A stretch of 64,000 nt of DNA from Sphingobium sp. SCG-1. Its GTDB lineage: Bacteria > Pseudomonadota > Alphaproteobacteria > Sphingomonadales > Sphingomonadaceae. Positions within the stretch are counted from its first letter, which is position 1; each line of letters begins with the position of its first letter. The stretch covers positions 3,025,501-3,089,500 of the forward strand of contig NZ_CP026372.1 of assembly GCF_002953135.1 (NCBI RefSeq). Direction: 5' to 3'. The notes under the pieces were generated by a model. It was given only the letters and a program-made list of their open reading frames with translations, was not told the DNA's origin and did no database searches. A program made the translations under genes and the position numbers. Shown one piece after another: positions 47,742 through 56,768 of the stretch.

Positions 47742-47860
47742 GCGGGGCGTTGATCCTGTCTGGTCATGGAAATGGCGCGCACCTTAGGCAGTGCGCGCCA
47801 TGATGTGAAGCGGGGTTTTATCGGTTGGGGCAGCTTCACGCCCGCAAAGCGACCTCTAAT

Positions 47861-47960
47861 CCGTTCGCCCTGAGCGAAGTCGAAGGGCCACGCTGAACGA
47901 AGTGAAGTACGCTTCGCCAGCGGCTCAGCGAAAGCCTTCGACTTCGCTCCGGCCGAACGG
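47861..47960. repeat. Large imperfect inverted repeat with GAAGTCGAAGG arms
   Basis: Arms of 26 bases at 47861-47886 and 47935-47960 pair with three mismatches (outer ccgttcg / cgaacgg and inner gagcgaagtcgaagg / ccttcgacttcgctc), enclosing a 48-base centre that itself contains related fragments (gaacgaagtgaag, cttcgcc). It has the appearance of the dispersed palindromic elements common between genes in sphingomonads. It sits between tsf and pyrH, so its hairpin may terminate the rpsB-tsf message. Confidence 0.75.
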
Positions 47961-47973
47961 ATAAGTTAGGTGA

Positions 47974-48900
47974 TTAGACCCCAGCAGCCGCCGCAACTTC
48001 CGCTGCGAAGTCGCTGACTTCCTTCTCGATGCCTTCGCCCAGCTGGAAGCGGACATAGCCCTTCAGCGTGATCGACTTGCCCGCGTCCTTGGCCGCCTTG
48101 GCGACGACGTCTGCGACCGGCGTCTTGTTGTCCATCACGAACAACTGACTGAGCAGCGCGTTTTCCTTGGCGTATTTGGCAACGGCGCCATCGACCATCT
48201 TGGCGATGATCTCGGCAGGCTTACCCGACTCGGCCGCCTTCTCGGTCGCGATGGCGCGTTCACGCTCCAGTTGCGCCGGATCGATGTCGCCAGCGGCCAG
48301 CGCCAGCGGGAAAGCGGCGGCAATGTGCATCGCGATCTGCTTGCCGAGCGGCTCCAGAACGTCGGCAGGCGCATCCCCTTCCAGCGCGACCAGCACGCCG
48401 ATCTTGCCAAGGTTTGGCGCCGCAGCGTTATGCACATAGGACACGACGATACCCTGATCGACCGACACATGCGCCACGCGACGCAGCGTCTGGTTCTCGC
48501 CGATGGTGGCGATGTTCGCGACCAGCTTCTCCGAAACAGTGCCGCCCGAAGGATACGCCGCAGTCGCCAGCGCCTCAGCGTCTGTGGTCTGCTGATCCAG
48601 TGCGATCTGCGACACGGTGCGAACGAAGTCCTGGAACTGCTCGTTCTTCGCAACGAAGTCCGTTTCGCTGTTCACTTCGACGGCAACGCCCTTCGTCCCG
48701 GCGACGGCAACGCCGACCAGACCTTCAGCAGCAGTGCGGCTCGACTTCTTCTGTGCGGCGGCAAGGCCCTTGGCGCGCAGCCAGTCGGTCGCTGCTTCGA
48801 TGTCGCCACCGGATTCGGTCAGCGCCTTCTTGCAATCCATCATGCCCGCACCCGAACGGTCGCGCAGTTCCTTGACACTGGCGGCGGTAATCTCGGCCAT
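47974..48900 (-). CDS. tsf: Elongation factor Ts
   Basis: A 308-residue EF-Ts, the guanine-nucleotide exchange factor for EF-Tu. Start at the ATG at 48900 (MAEITAASVKELRDRSGAGMMDCKKALTE), with AAGGA eight bases before it; the frame is open five codons further up but that start has no ribosome-binding site. The core TAVGFGS-like region appears as GLVGVAVAGTKGVAVEVNSETDFVAKNEQF. The length is normal for alphaproteobacteria. It follows rpsB by 96 bp on the same strand. Confidence 0.97.
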   Translation of the reverse strand: MAEITAASVKELRDRSGAGMMDCKKALTESGGDIEAATDWLRAKGLAAAQKKSSRTAAEGLVGVAVAGTKGVAVEVNSETDFVAKNEQFQDFVRTVSQIALDQQTTDAEALATAAYPSGGTVSEKLVANIATIGENQTLRRVAHVSVDQGIVVSYVHNAAAPNLGKIGVLVALEGDAPADVLEPLGKQIAMHIAAAFPLALAAGDIDPAQLERERAIATEKAAESGKPAEIIAKMVDGAVAKYAKENALLSQLFVMDNKTPVADVVAKAAKDAGKSITLKGYVRFQLGEGIEKEVSDFAAEVAAAAGV

Positions 48901-48996
48901 CGTGATTTCCTTCATTCTATTTCAAATATGCGGGAGGGCGCGATCCTGATCCAAGAGCGCGCCCTACCCGATGAGCTTTGCAGTTTTGCGAAAGCG

Positions 48997-49800
48997 TCAG
49001 GCTTCGGTGGCGGCAGCCTCGGCAGCAGGCGCTTCTTCCGGAGCGACTTCGACGGCAACTTCCTCAGGAAGCGGCTCGTCCATCGCACCCAGGTCTACGC
49101 CCGAAGCCTGCACCGCACCACGGTTGCCCTTGGTGGCGGCTGCGGCGATCGCATCGCAATACAGGCGGATGGCGCGGCTCGCGTCGTCGTTCGCGGGAAC
49201 CGGGAACGCAATACCGTCAGGCGACACGTTGGTATCGAGGATCGCCACGACCGGGATGCCCAGCGTGTTGGCTTCCTTGATCGCCAGTTCTTCCTTGCCC
49301 GCGTCGATCACGAACATCACGTCGGGGATGCCGCCCATGTCGCGGATGCCGCCCAGCGACAATTCCAGCTTTTCGCGCTCGCGCGTCATCTGGAGGACTT
49401 CCTTCTTGGTCAGGCCGTGAGTGTCACCCGACAGCTTTTCCTCAAGAGTCTTCAGACGCTTGATCGAACCGGAAATCGTCTTCCAGTTGGTGAGCATACC
49501 GCCCAGCCAGCGGTGGTTGACGAAGTGCTGGCCCGAGCGGCGTGCGGCTTCAGCAATAGGGTCTTGAGCCTGGCGCTTCGTGCCGACGAAGAGAACCTTC
49601 CCACCGGCGGCAACGCTGGCCGACACGAAGTCGAGCGCGCGGGCGAACAGCGGAACGGTCTGCGAAAGGTCGAGGATGTGGATGCCGTTGCGGTCGCCGA
49701 AAATATACGGCTTCATGCGCGGGTTCCAGCGGTGCGTCTGGTGGCCGAAATGCGCGCCAGCTTCGATCAATTGCTGCATCGAGACGACAGGTGCCGCCAT
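48997..49800 (-). CDS. rpsB: 30S ribosomal protein S2
   Basis: A 267-residue S2 with the standard opening VVSMQQLIEAGAHFGHQTHRWNP and MKPYIFGDRNGIHILDL, and the central GKVLFVGTKRQAQDPIAEAARRSGQHFVNHRWLGGMLTNWKTI. The C-terminal tail is Ala/Glu-rich and longer than in E. coli, as is usual in alphaproteobacteria. It heads the rpsB-tsf unit. The 150 bp upstream hold its promoter and a leader, back-to-back with the SOS-controlled small gene at 50059. Confidence 0.97.
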   Translation of the reverse strand: MAAPVVSMQQLIEAGAHFGHQTHRWNPRMKPYIFGDRNGIHILDLSQTVPLFARALDFVSASVAAGGKVLFVGTKRQAQDPIAEAARRSGQHFVNHRWLGGMLTNWKTISGSIKRLKTLEEKLSGDTHGLTKKEVLQMTREREKLELSLGGIRDMGGIPDVMFVIDAGKEELAIKEANTLGIPVVAILDTNVSPDGIAFPVPANDDASRAIRLYCDAIAAAATKGNRGAVQASGVDLGAMDEPLPEEVAVEVAPEEAPAAEAAATEA

Positions 49801-49939
49801 AATAGTTCTCCTTACCGGTTGAGCCTCTGGGAATCAGTGACCTTCTGGCTTCTGAAAGAAGTCGTCCGGCACCGGGATGTGCGATTCCCATGTGGATTGG
49901 AGCGCGCCCTCTAACGGTCAAACGCCCGCAATGCAAGGC

Positions 49940-49983
49940 TTGACATACATCTAGTTAAGGAACATATAGGGAACATACGGAAC
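49940..49983 (+). promoter_or_regulatory. LexA-controlled promoter of the small membrane protein
   Basis: A consensus -35 hexamer TTGACA lies at 49940-49945. A perfect LexA direct repeat GAACATATAGGGAAC occupies 49960-49974, over the likely -10 region, and a third GAAC (49980-49983) follows with a 5-base spacer. The box differs from the imuA box by a single base. The controlled gene starts at 50059. Confidence 0.88.
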
Positions 49984-50058
49984 AAAGTGCTAGTTCAGGC
50001 GGTTTGCATCTCAGTTCCCGACAAACCGTGCAAACGGCGGGATAGAAAGGCCAGTTCG

Positions 50059-50283
50059 ATGTTTGAGTTGATTTCAGAGTTGGTGTTGGTGTCCGGTTTC
50101 GCCATCGCCATTAGTGTGATCGCATGGATGTTCGCACAGTATCGCGACAAGATTGTCGCGGCGCTTGTGCTTGAGCCGATGCCGGAAACGGTGCGCGTCT
50201 ATCATGTGAGGGTTAGCCGCCCGCGCGTTCGCCCGGTGCAGACTGCCCGTGTGCATCCGATCCGCACTGCGCTCGCAGCCTGA
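50059..50283 (+). CDS. SOS-regulated single-pass membrane protein (74 aa)
   Basis: A 74-residue protein from the ATG at 50059, which stands eight bases behind an AGAAAGG ribosome-binding site; the frame is open to 49987 but that part is poorly composed and lacks such a site. The N-terminus MFELISEL is followed by one strongly hydrophobic segment (about residues 9-26, VLVSGFAIAISVIAWMFA), then a short acidic-amphipathic part and a basic Arg/Val/Pro-rich tail (VRVSRPRVRPVQTARVHPIR). With a LexA box and a consensus -35 just upstream it is expected to be strongly DNA-damage inducible. The layout recalls short inner-membrane SOS division inhibitors such as Caulobacter SidA, but there is no visible sequence identity, so the function is inference. 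Confidence 0.75.
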   Translation: MFELISELVLVSGFAIAISVIAWMFAQYRDKIVAALVLEPMPETVRVYHVRVSRPRVRPVQTARVHPIRTALAA

Positions 50284-50314
50284 TTGCTAAGCCAAGGCAG
50301 TACGAAACCACTAA

Positions 50315-51100
50315 TCAGGCGGGATTATCGGACGGCGTTTTCGTTTTAAGCACCTTGCCATAGCTGAGGATGCCGAATGGTATAAGCGCGACATAGATCA
50401 GGCTGATGACTAGCAGTGTGTGCCAAGGCACCGTCATCAGCAACGCGGCGAGTAATCCTGCGACCAAGATGGCTTCAAGTCGAATGGTCTTGCGCAAGCG
50501 CAGCGACGACCAACTGAAGGTTGCGACATTCGATATCATCAGGAATGCAATGAACGCGGTCCACGGCGCCACCACATACCAAGCCCGGAAAATCTCGAGC
50601 CCCGTAACGAACCAAAGATAAAGAGGCACGAAGGTGAGTCCAGCGCCCGCAGGTGCCGGCACGCCCGTCAGAAATCCCGCAGACTTGTGCGGCTGAACAT
50701 CGGCATCGATATTCGCGTTGAACCGGGCCAGACGCAGGGCACAGGACAAGGCGTGAGCGAGAGCAAAAATCCAGCCGACCTTCGGCATACTCTGCAACGA
50801 CCAAAGATACAGGATCAACGTAGGCGCGACGCCAAATGCAATGACATCGGAAAGCGAATCCAGTTCCGCCCCGAAGCGGCTCTCCCCGCGCAACAATCGC
50901 GCGATGCGTCCATCAAGACCATCCAGCACACCCGCCAGCACGATACACGCAACTGCCCGCTCCCACTCGCCCGCAATGCCGTAACGAACCCCGGTAAGCC
51001 CGAAGCACAGGGCCATCGCAGTAACGGCATTAGGCGCAAGCATTCGCAACGTGATGCCGCGACGCAGCCCCCGCGGAATGGCGCGCCGCCGCTGCCTCAC
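50315..51100 (-). CDS. pssA: CDP-diacylglycerol-serine O-phosphatidyltransferase
   Basis: A 261-residue integral membrane enzyme of the CDP-alcohol phosphatidyltransferase family. The signature D-G-x2-A-R-x8-G-x3-D-x3-D is complete in DGLDGRIARLLRGESRFGAELDSLSD. Six or more hydrophobic segments follow. The start is GTG at 51100, overlapping the psd stop (GTGA), so the two phosphatidylethanolamine-forming enzymes are made together. Substrate choice (serine) is inferred from this pairing with psd. Confidence 0.92.
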   Translation of the reverse strand: MRQRRRAIPRGLRRGITLRMLAPNAVTAMALCFGLTGVRYGIAGEWERAVACIVLAGVLDGLDGRIARLLRGESRFGAELDSLSDVIAFGVAPTLILYLWSLQSMPKVGWIFALAHALSCALRLARFNANIDADVQPHKSAGFLTGVPAPAGAGLTFVPLYLWFVTGLEIFRAWYVVAPWTAFIAFLMISNVATFSWSSLRLRKTIRLEAILVAGLLAALLMTVPWHTLLVISLIYVALIPFGILSYGKVLKTKTPSDNPA

Positions 51101-51831
51101 TGCAAAACCCCCGCGACTGGGTGCATATCCCCAAGCTTCGCAAGCACCGTCTCACCAGCCACCGTCCGCTGCCCTAGCACGACGCGCGGCATCGTTCCCT
51201 CGGGCAGATACACGTCCACCCGACTGCCAAAGCGGATCAGCCCGATCCGCTGCCCCGCCGCGACGACATCGCCGGGCTTCACAAACGGCACGATCCGGCG
51301 CGCGACCAGCCCCGCGATCTGCGTGAACCCGATTCGCAGGCCATCCGCACGCTCCACCAATATGTGCTGGCGCTCATTGTCCTCGCTCGCCTTGTCGAGA
51401 TCGGCGTTCAGGAACTTGCCCGAAATATAGATAACGTTCTTGATCGAACCGCTGATCGGCGTGCGGTTGATATGCACGTCGAACACGCTCATGAAGATCG
51501 ACACGCGGATCATCGGCGTATCGCCCAAGCCCTGCGGCCCGGCCATCTCGCGCGGCGGCGTCACGCGCTGGATCAGCGTCACCAGTCCATCGGCAGGCGC
51601 CACCAACAGGCTGTCATCCTGTGGCGTGGCGCGAATCGGATCGCGGAAAAAGGTTAATACCCATATGGTTACGATAACCATCAGCCATCCGATCACATCC
51701 CACCCGAACAGGAAGAAGGCTCCGGTAATCACAGCAGCGATCAGGCCGAATTTGCGTCCCTCGGGATGAACGGCGGGAAAGCGCCACTTGACGCCGCCAC
51801 CTGCGGCCATCGAAAATTCGTTGTTTTCCAT
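51097..51831 (-). CDS. psd: Phosphatidylserine decarboxylase
   Basis: A 244-residue short-form PSD proenzyme. The pyruvoyl-forming cleavage site lies in GQRIGLIRFGSRVDVYLPEG, with Gly-Ser the processing bond. Other family features are a membrane-associated N-terminus (LIAAVITGAFFLFGWDVIGWLMVIVTIWVLTFF), LVAPADGLVT, and FMSVFDVHINRTPISG. It converts phosphatidylserine to phosphatidylethanolamine, acting after pssA with which it overlaps. It is divergent from icd. Confidence 0.95.
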   Translation of the reverse strand: MENNEFSMAAGGGVKWRFPAVHPEGRKFGLIAAVITGAFFLFGWDVIGWLMVIVTIWVLTFFRDPIRATPQDDSLLVAPADGLVTLIQRVTPPREMAGPQGLGDTPMIRVSIFMSVFDVHINRTPISGSIKNVIYISGKFLNADLDKASEDNERQHILVERADGLRIGFTQIAGLVARRIVPFVKPGDVVAAGQRIGLIRFGSRVDVYLPEGTMPRVVLGQRTVAGETVLAKLGDMHPVAGVLQ

Positions 51832-51997
51832 TAGCCTGTCTTACGGACTGATCCCGCCGGTGACAACGTGCGTTAGGCCGTCAACTTCATACTCGTCTTG
51901 GCCTGCGCAAAAACCTTGGGAACGGTTGATAAACCGGCATCCTTTCCCTAGACGCGGTGCCAACTCATCCCCAGTGAACAGAAAGCGAAACAGGCGA

Positions 51998-53215
51998 ATG
52001 GCGAAGATCAAAGTCAAAAATCCGGTGGTCGAACTCGACGGCGATGAGATGACCCGCATCATCTGGGAATGGATTCGCGAACGCCTGATTAAGCCTTATC
52101 TCGACATCGACCTCAAATATTACGACCTGTCCGTCCAGAAGCGCGACGAAACCAACGACCAGATCACCGTCGACAGCGCCAAGGCGATCCAGCAATACGG
52201 CGTTGGTGTTAAGTGCGCGACGATCACGCCGGACGAGCAACGCGTCGAGGAATTCAGCCTCAAGAAGATGTGGAAGTCGCCGAACGGCACGATCCGCAAC
52301 ATTCTGGGCGGCGTCGTCTTCCGCGAACCGATCGTTATCAAGAACGTGCCGCGCCTCGTCCCCGGCTGGACCGACCCGATCGTCGTTGGCCGCCACGCAT
52401 TTGGCGACCAATATAAGGCCACCGATTTCCGCGTACCCGGCCCCGGCAAGCTGCGCCTCGTCTGGGAAGGCGACAATGGCGAGAAGATCGATGAGGAAGT
52501 GTTCCAGTTCCCCAGCGCCGGTGTCGCCATGGGCATGTACAACCTCGACGATTCGATCCGCGACTTCGCCAAGGCCAGCATGAACTACGCGCTCGACCGC
52601 AAGTGGCCGCTGTATCTCTCCACCAAGAACACGATCCTCAAGGCTTATGACGGTCGCTTCAAGGATCTGTTCCAGGAAGTGTTCGACGCCGATTTCGCCG
52701 CCAAGTTCAAGGAAGCGGGCATCGTCTACGAGCACCGCCTGATCGACGATATGGTCGCCTCCGCGCTGAAGTGGAGCGGCAAGTTCGTCTGGGCGTGCAA
52801 GAATTATGACGGCGACGTGCAGTCCGACACCGTGGCACAGGGCTTTGGTTCGCTCGGCCTGATGACGTCGGTCTTGATGTCGCCCGACGGCAAGACGGTG
52901 GAAGCCGAAGCCGCGCACGGCACCGTCACGCGCCACTACCGCATGCATCAGCAGGGCAAGGCGACGTCGACCAACCCGATCGCCTCGATCTTCGCCTGGA
53001 CGCAGGGCCTCTCCTTCCGTGGGAAGTTCGATGACACGCCCGAAGTCACACGCTTTGCCGAAACGCTGGAGCGAGTCTGCATCGAAACTGTCGAGAAAGG
53101 CGCGATGACCAAGGATCTGGCGCTGTTAATTGGTCCGGATCAGGCATGGATGACGACGGAGCAGTTCTTTGAGGCAATCCGCGCGAACCTAGAGACCGAA
53201 ATGGCGTCCTGGTAA
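51998..53215 (+). CDS. icd: NADP-dependent isocitrate dehydrogenase (homodimeric type)
   Basis: A 405-residue isocitrate dehydrogenase of the eukaryote-like type II family, turning isocitrate into 2-oxoglutarate, CO2 and NADPH. Start at 51998 (MAKIKVKNPVVELDGDEMTRIIW). Substrate-binding SPNGTIRNILGG, KNVPRLVPGW and GRHAFGDQY, the Mg-binding KNYDGDVQSDTVAQGFGSLGLM, and AAHGTVTRHYR for NADP are present. A frame open further upstream crosses into psd and is not used. A stem-loop terminator follows the stop. Confidence 0.97.
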   Translation: MAKIKVKNPVVELDGDEMTRIIWEWIRERLIKPYLDIDLKYYDLSVQKRDETNDQITVDSAKAIQQYGVGVKCATITPDEQRVEEFSLKKMWKSPNGTIRNILGGVVFREPIVIKNVPRLVPGWTDPIVVGRHAFGDQYKATDFRVPGPGKLRLVWEGDNGEKIDEEVFQFPSAGVAMGMYNLDDSIRDFAKASMNYALDRKWPLYLSTKNTILKAYDGRFKDLFQEVFDADFAAKFKEAGIVYEHRLIDDMVASALKWSGKFVWACKNYDGDVQSDTVAQGFGSLGLMTSVLMSPDGKTVEAEAAHGTVTRHYRMHQQGKATSTNPIASIFAWTQGLSFRGKFDDTPEVTRFAETLERVCIETVEKGAMTKDLALLIGPDQAWMTTEQFFEAIRANLETEMASW

Positions 53216-53243
53216 AACCGGAACCGAAATAATCGACTGATTG

Positions 53244-53283
53244 TTCGGCTCCAGCGATGGGTGATCCCCTCGCTGGGGCCGAA
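53244..53283 (+). terminator. Rho-independent terminator after icd
   Basis: A long imperfect stem of 14 bases on each side (ttcggctccagcga pairs with tcgctggggccgaa) encloses a 12-base loop and is followed by ctatttt, a short T-run. It lies 28 bp behind the icd stop and 20 bp ahead of the next gene. Confidence 0.8.
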
Positions 53284-53303
53284 CTATTTTCCAGGGAAGA
53301 ACA

Positions 53304-54920
53304 ATGACGACAGCGGTACGCAAGCGCCTGGAAATTCGGAATGCCGTTCCATCGGACGTACGCGCCATCCAGCGCCTGATCGAGCGCGCCTATCCCGGTA
53401 TGCCTGGCTACTCTCCGGCGACGCTGCGGGGCCAGATCAACAATTTCCCCGAAGGTTGCTTCGTCGCACTCTACGACAACAAGGTCGTAGGATATTGCGC
53501 GACCATGCGCGTCAGCAAGGCGATGGCTTTTTCACCCCATGATTGGGAAGAAATCACTGCCAATGGCTTCGGCACGCGCCATAGCGCGGCGGGCGAATGG
53601 CTCTATGGCTATGAAATGGCGGTCGATCCGCGCCAGCGTGGCCTACGCATCGGCCAGCGCCTTTACGACGAACGCAAGGAACTGGCGGAGCAGCTTGACC
53701 TCCACGGCATCGTCATTGCGGGCCGAATGCCGGGATATGCCCGCGCCAAGCGCCGCGTCGGCAGTGCGCAGGATTATCTGGACGGCGTGATCGCGGGCAA
53801 GCTGCGCGACCCGGTGCTCAGCTTCCAACTGAAGAACCAGTTCGAACCGCTTGGCGTGCTGGCAAATTACCTGCCAGAAGATAAACTCTCCGGAGGCAAC
53901 GCCGCGCACCTCGTATGGCGCAATCCCTATGTCGATCCCGACGAAGCGCCCGAAATGCGTGTGCCGCGTGGCGTCGAGAGCGTCCGCCTCGCAACATGTC
54001 AGCTACAGGCCCGTGCAGTCGAGGACTTTGAAGGCTTCGTCCGCAACATCGAATATTTCGTCGATGTCGCCGCCGATTACCGGTCGGACTTCATTATCTT
54101 CCCCGAACTCTTCACGCTGCCGCTCCTCTCCTTCGAAACCAAGAAACTGTCTCCGGCCGAAGCGATCGACCGCCTGACTACCTACACGCCCCGCCTTACC
54201 AAGGAACTCGCGCGCATGGCGCTGGAGTATAATGTCAACATCATCGGCGGATCGCACCCGACTCGCACCGATGACGGGGACATCCAGAACGTCGCCTACG
54301 TCGCCCTTCGCGACGGCTCGGTCCATGCGCAGGAGAAGATCCACCCCACACCCAACGAAGCCTTCTGGTGGAACATCAAGGGTGGCGAATCCCTGGACGT
54401 GATCCAGACAGACTGCGGCCCGATCGGCGTGCTCATCTGCTACGACAGCGAATTTCCTGAACTCGCGCGCCGTCTCGTCGATCAGGGCGCACGGATGATT
54501 TTCGTCCCCTTCTGCACCGACAGCCGCTCCGGCTACATGCGCGTGCGCTACTGCTGTCAGGCGCGCGCGATCGAGAACCAGTGCTATGTCATCATGTCCG
54601 GGAATGTCGGCAACCTGCCCAACGTCGACAATATGGACATTCAGTATGCACAAAGCTGCATCCTCACACCCTGCGACCTCCCCTTCGCACGCGACGGCAT
54701 CGCCGCGGAAGCCAGTGAGAATGTCGAAACACTCACCATCGCCGACGTCAATCTGGCAGACCTTAGCTGGGCGCGGGCGGAAGGCACTGTGCGCAACCTG
54801 CGCGACCGGCGCTTCGATTTGTATCACATCGAATGGGACAATAATCTGGCGAACCACAGTCACACGCCGAGCGGCGGCCCGGTGCCCGCTGGTGGCCACA
54901 ACTCGCCCGGCGGCGGCTAA
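53304..54920 (+). CDS. GNAT acetyltransferase fused to carbon-nitrogen hydrolase
   Basis: A 538-residue fusion. Residues about 1-175 are a GNAT domain with YGYEMAVDPRQRGLRIGQRLYDERKEL, the acetyl-CoA pyrophosphate-binding region (Q/RxxGxG/A pattern). From about 225 a nitrilase-superfamily domain follows with the catalytic triad: Glu in DFIIFPELFTLPL, Lys in EKIHPTPNEAFWW, and Cys in IGVLICYDSEFPELARR. The C-terminal 20 residues are Gly/Pro/His-rich. The same fusion is known in several bacteria; its substrate is unknown. A small terminator-preceded gap separates it from icd. Confidence 0.93.
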   Translation: MTTAVRKRLEIRNAVPSDVRAIQRLIERAYPGMPGYSPATLRGQINNFPEGCFVALYDNKVVGYCATMRVSKAMAFSPHDWEEITANGFGTRHSAAGEWLYGYEMAVDPRQRGLRIGQRLYDERKELAEQLDLHGIVIAGRMPGYARAKRRVGSAQDYLDGVIAGKLRDPVLSFQLKNQFEPLGVLANYLPEDKLSGGNAAHLVWRNPYVDPDEAPEMRVPRGVESVRLATCQLQARAVEDFEGFVRNIEYFVDVAADYRSDFIIFPELFTLPLLSFETKKLSPAEAIDRLTTYTPRLTKELARMALEYNVNIIGGSHPTRTDDGDIQNVAYVALRDGSVHAQEKIHPTPNEAFWWNIKGGESLDVIQTDCGPIGVLICYDSEFPELARRLVDQGARMIFVPFCTDSRSGYMRVRYCCQARAIENQCYVIMSGNVGNLPNVDNMDIQYAQSCILTPCDLPFARDGIAAEASENVETLTIADVNLADLSWARAEGTVRNLRDRRFDLYHIEWDNNLANHSHTPSGGPVPAGGHNSPGGG

Positions 54921-54979
54921 GGCGCTTTTTTTGGGTATAAGGCGCTGACAAATGCCCGATCCGCTGCGTAAGATAGGGC

Positions 54980-56752
54980 ATGGCAGTGGAATTAAATCAT
55001 TCGGGCTTCAGTGACTCACTCGTAATCCTAGGCGCGGCGGGTCTAGTGATTCCGGCGTTCGCGCGATTCCGGATCAGCCCCGTCATTGGGTTTATCCTCG
55101 TCGGGCTTGCGGTCGGACCGGCTGGTTTGGGGGCGCTCGTCAGCCAATATCCCTGGCTCTATTACATCACGATCTCCGACCCAAAGGCGATCGCGCCATT
55201 CGCCGAACTCGGCATCATCTTACTGCTGTTCTCCATCGGGCTGGAACTGAGTTTCAAGCGCCTGTGGACGATGCGAACGCAGGTCTTCGGCGTCGGCGCG
55301 GCGGAGTTGCTGATAAGCGCCGCAGTCATCGGCGCGGCGCTCTACCTGATCGGCCAGTCCGCTGGCGGAGCGATCGGCCTCGGACTGGCGCTGGCGCTCT
55401 CCTCCACCGCCCTCGTATTGCCAATGGTCGGTACACAAAGCGCCATCGGACGGTCGGCCTTTTCCATGCTGCTGTTTGAGGACTTGGCGCTCGTTCCCAT
55501 CATCTTCCTCCTTGGCGCGCTGGCTCCGGCGGCGGGTAGTGAGGGGTGGGTCGGGCTGGCCAGCACGCTCGTCAAAGGCGGCGTGACGATTGTCGCGATG
55601 CTGGTGCTGGGCCGCTTCACGCTGCCCCACATCTTCAGCCAAGCCGCGCGCACCAAAAGCCCCGAAGTGTTCCTGGCCGCCAGCCTGCTCGTGGTGATCG
55701 TCTCCAGCCTGGCGACCGCGCTGGTCGGCTTGTCGCCGATCGTCGGCGCTCTGCTGGCGGGCATATTGATCGCCGAGACGGACTATCATGGCGAAGTCGA
55801 AGTCATGACTGCGCCGTTCAAGGGTCTCGCCCTGGGCGTATTCCTCATCACTGTCGGTATGAGCCTCGATCTGCGAGTCATCGCTGCAAACTGGTCCATC
55901 CTGCTCCTCGCCGTTGTGGGCGTGGTCATCGTAAAGACGGTCATCACGACGCTGTTGCTGCGGTTCTCCGGCGTCAGTCGCGGCGTCTCGCTGGAAGTCG
56001 GCGTGTTGATGTCTAGCCCGTCCGAAACGACGCTGATCGTGCTGACGGCCGCGTCCGCCGCGCAACTGATCCTGCCATCGACCGCCGCCTTCTGGCAGAT
56101 CGTCACCGCGATTGGCCTCACCATCACCCCCCTGCTCGCCCGGATCGGGCACGACGTAGCGCGGCGGCTGGAACTTGCCAGCTCCGAGGAACCCGTTTCG
56201 ATGGGCGAGGATGGCGCCCAGCCCGCCGCCGTCGTGATCGGTTTCGGGCGCGTTGGCCAGATGGTCTGCGACCTGCTGAAGTCGCATAATCAGCCCTTCA
56301 TCGCCGTCGAATCCGACGCGGATGTCGTCGCCGCCGCCCGCCGTTCGGGCTATCCGATCCTGTTCGGCGACGTGTCGCGCGCGGAAATGCTCGACAAGCT
56401 GCGCCTTGGCCATGCCCGCGCGTTGATCCTGACGATGGACGATCCTGTTCTATCGGTCCGGGTGACGCGCCGGGTGCGCGGCTGGATACCCGACCTGCCC
56501 ATCATCGTCCGTGCGCGCGACACGGATCACGCAGCCGAATTGTACAAGGCCGGGGCCAGCGACGCCGTGCCCGAAACATTGGAAAGCTCGCTACAACTCG
56601 CCGAAACCGCACTCGTCGACCTAGGTGTCGCCATGGGCCCGGTCATCGCCTCGATCCACCAGATGCGCGAAGATCTGCGCGAGGAGATCAAGGACGCAGC
56701 GAACATGGATCAGGCCCCGAAGCTGCGAAAACTGCGGGCGGAGGACGCCTGA
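54980..56752 (+). CDS. CPA2-family cation:proton antiporter (Kef-type)
   Basis: A 590-residue monovalent cation:proton antiporter-2 protein. About twelve hydrophobic segments cover residues 10-390, with ELGIILLLFSIGLELSFKRL and LGLALALSSTALVLPMVG typical of KefB/C. A C-terminal RCK (TrkA-N) domain follows: PAAVVIGFGRVGQMVCDLL, a Rossmann loop GFGRVG, then ILFGDVSRAEMLDKLRLGHARALILTMDDP. Kef proteins export K+ in response to electrophiles, but the regulator glutathione site is not obvious here. Convergent with alaS, 16 bp apart. Confidence 0.93.
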   Translation: MAVELNHSGFSDSLVILGAAGLVIPAFARFRISPVIGFILVGLAVGPAGLGALVSQYPWLYYITISDPKAIAPFAELGIILLLFSIGLELSFKRLWTMRTQVFGVGAAELLISAAVIGAALYLIGQSAGGAIGLGLALALSSTALVLPMVGTQSAIGRSAFSMLLFEDLALVPIIFLLGALAPAAGSEGWVGLASTLVKGGVTIVAMLVLGRFTLPHIFSQAARTKSPEVFLAASLLVVIVSSLATALVGLSPIVGALLAGILIAETDYHGEVEVMTAPFKGLALGVFLITVGMSLDLRVIAANWSILLLAVVGVVIVKTVITTLLLRFSGVSRGVSLEVGVLMSSPSETTLIVLTAASAAQLILPSTAAFWQIVTAIGLTITPLLARIGHDVARRLELASSEEPVSMGEDGAQPAAVVIGFGRVGQMVCDLLKSHNQPFIAVESDADVVAAARRSGYPILFGDVSRAEMLDKLRLGHARALILTMDDPVLSVRVTRRVRGWIPDLPIIVRARDTDHAAELYKAGASDAVPETLESSLQLAETALVDLGVAMGPVIASIHQMREDLREEIKDAANMDQAPKLRKLRAEDA

Positions 56753-56768
56753 CGCGGCCTTGCGCTAA

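Noticed and set aside
48271..49914. A 547-codon open frame opposite tsf and rpsB
   Set aside because: Antisense of two certain essential genes, no start context and shadow-like composition.
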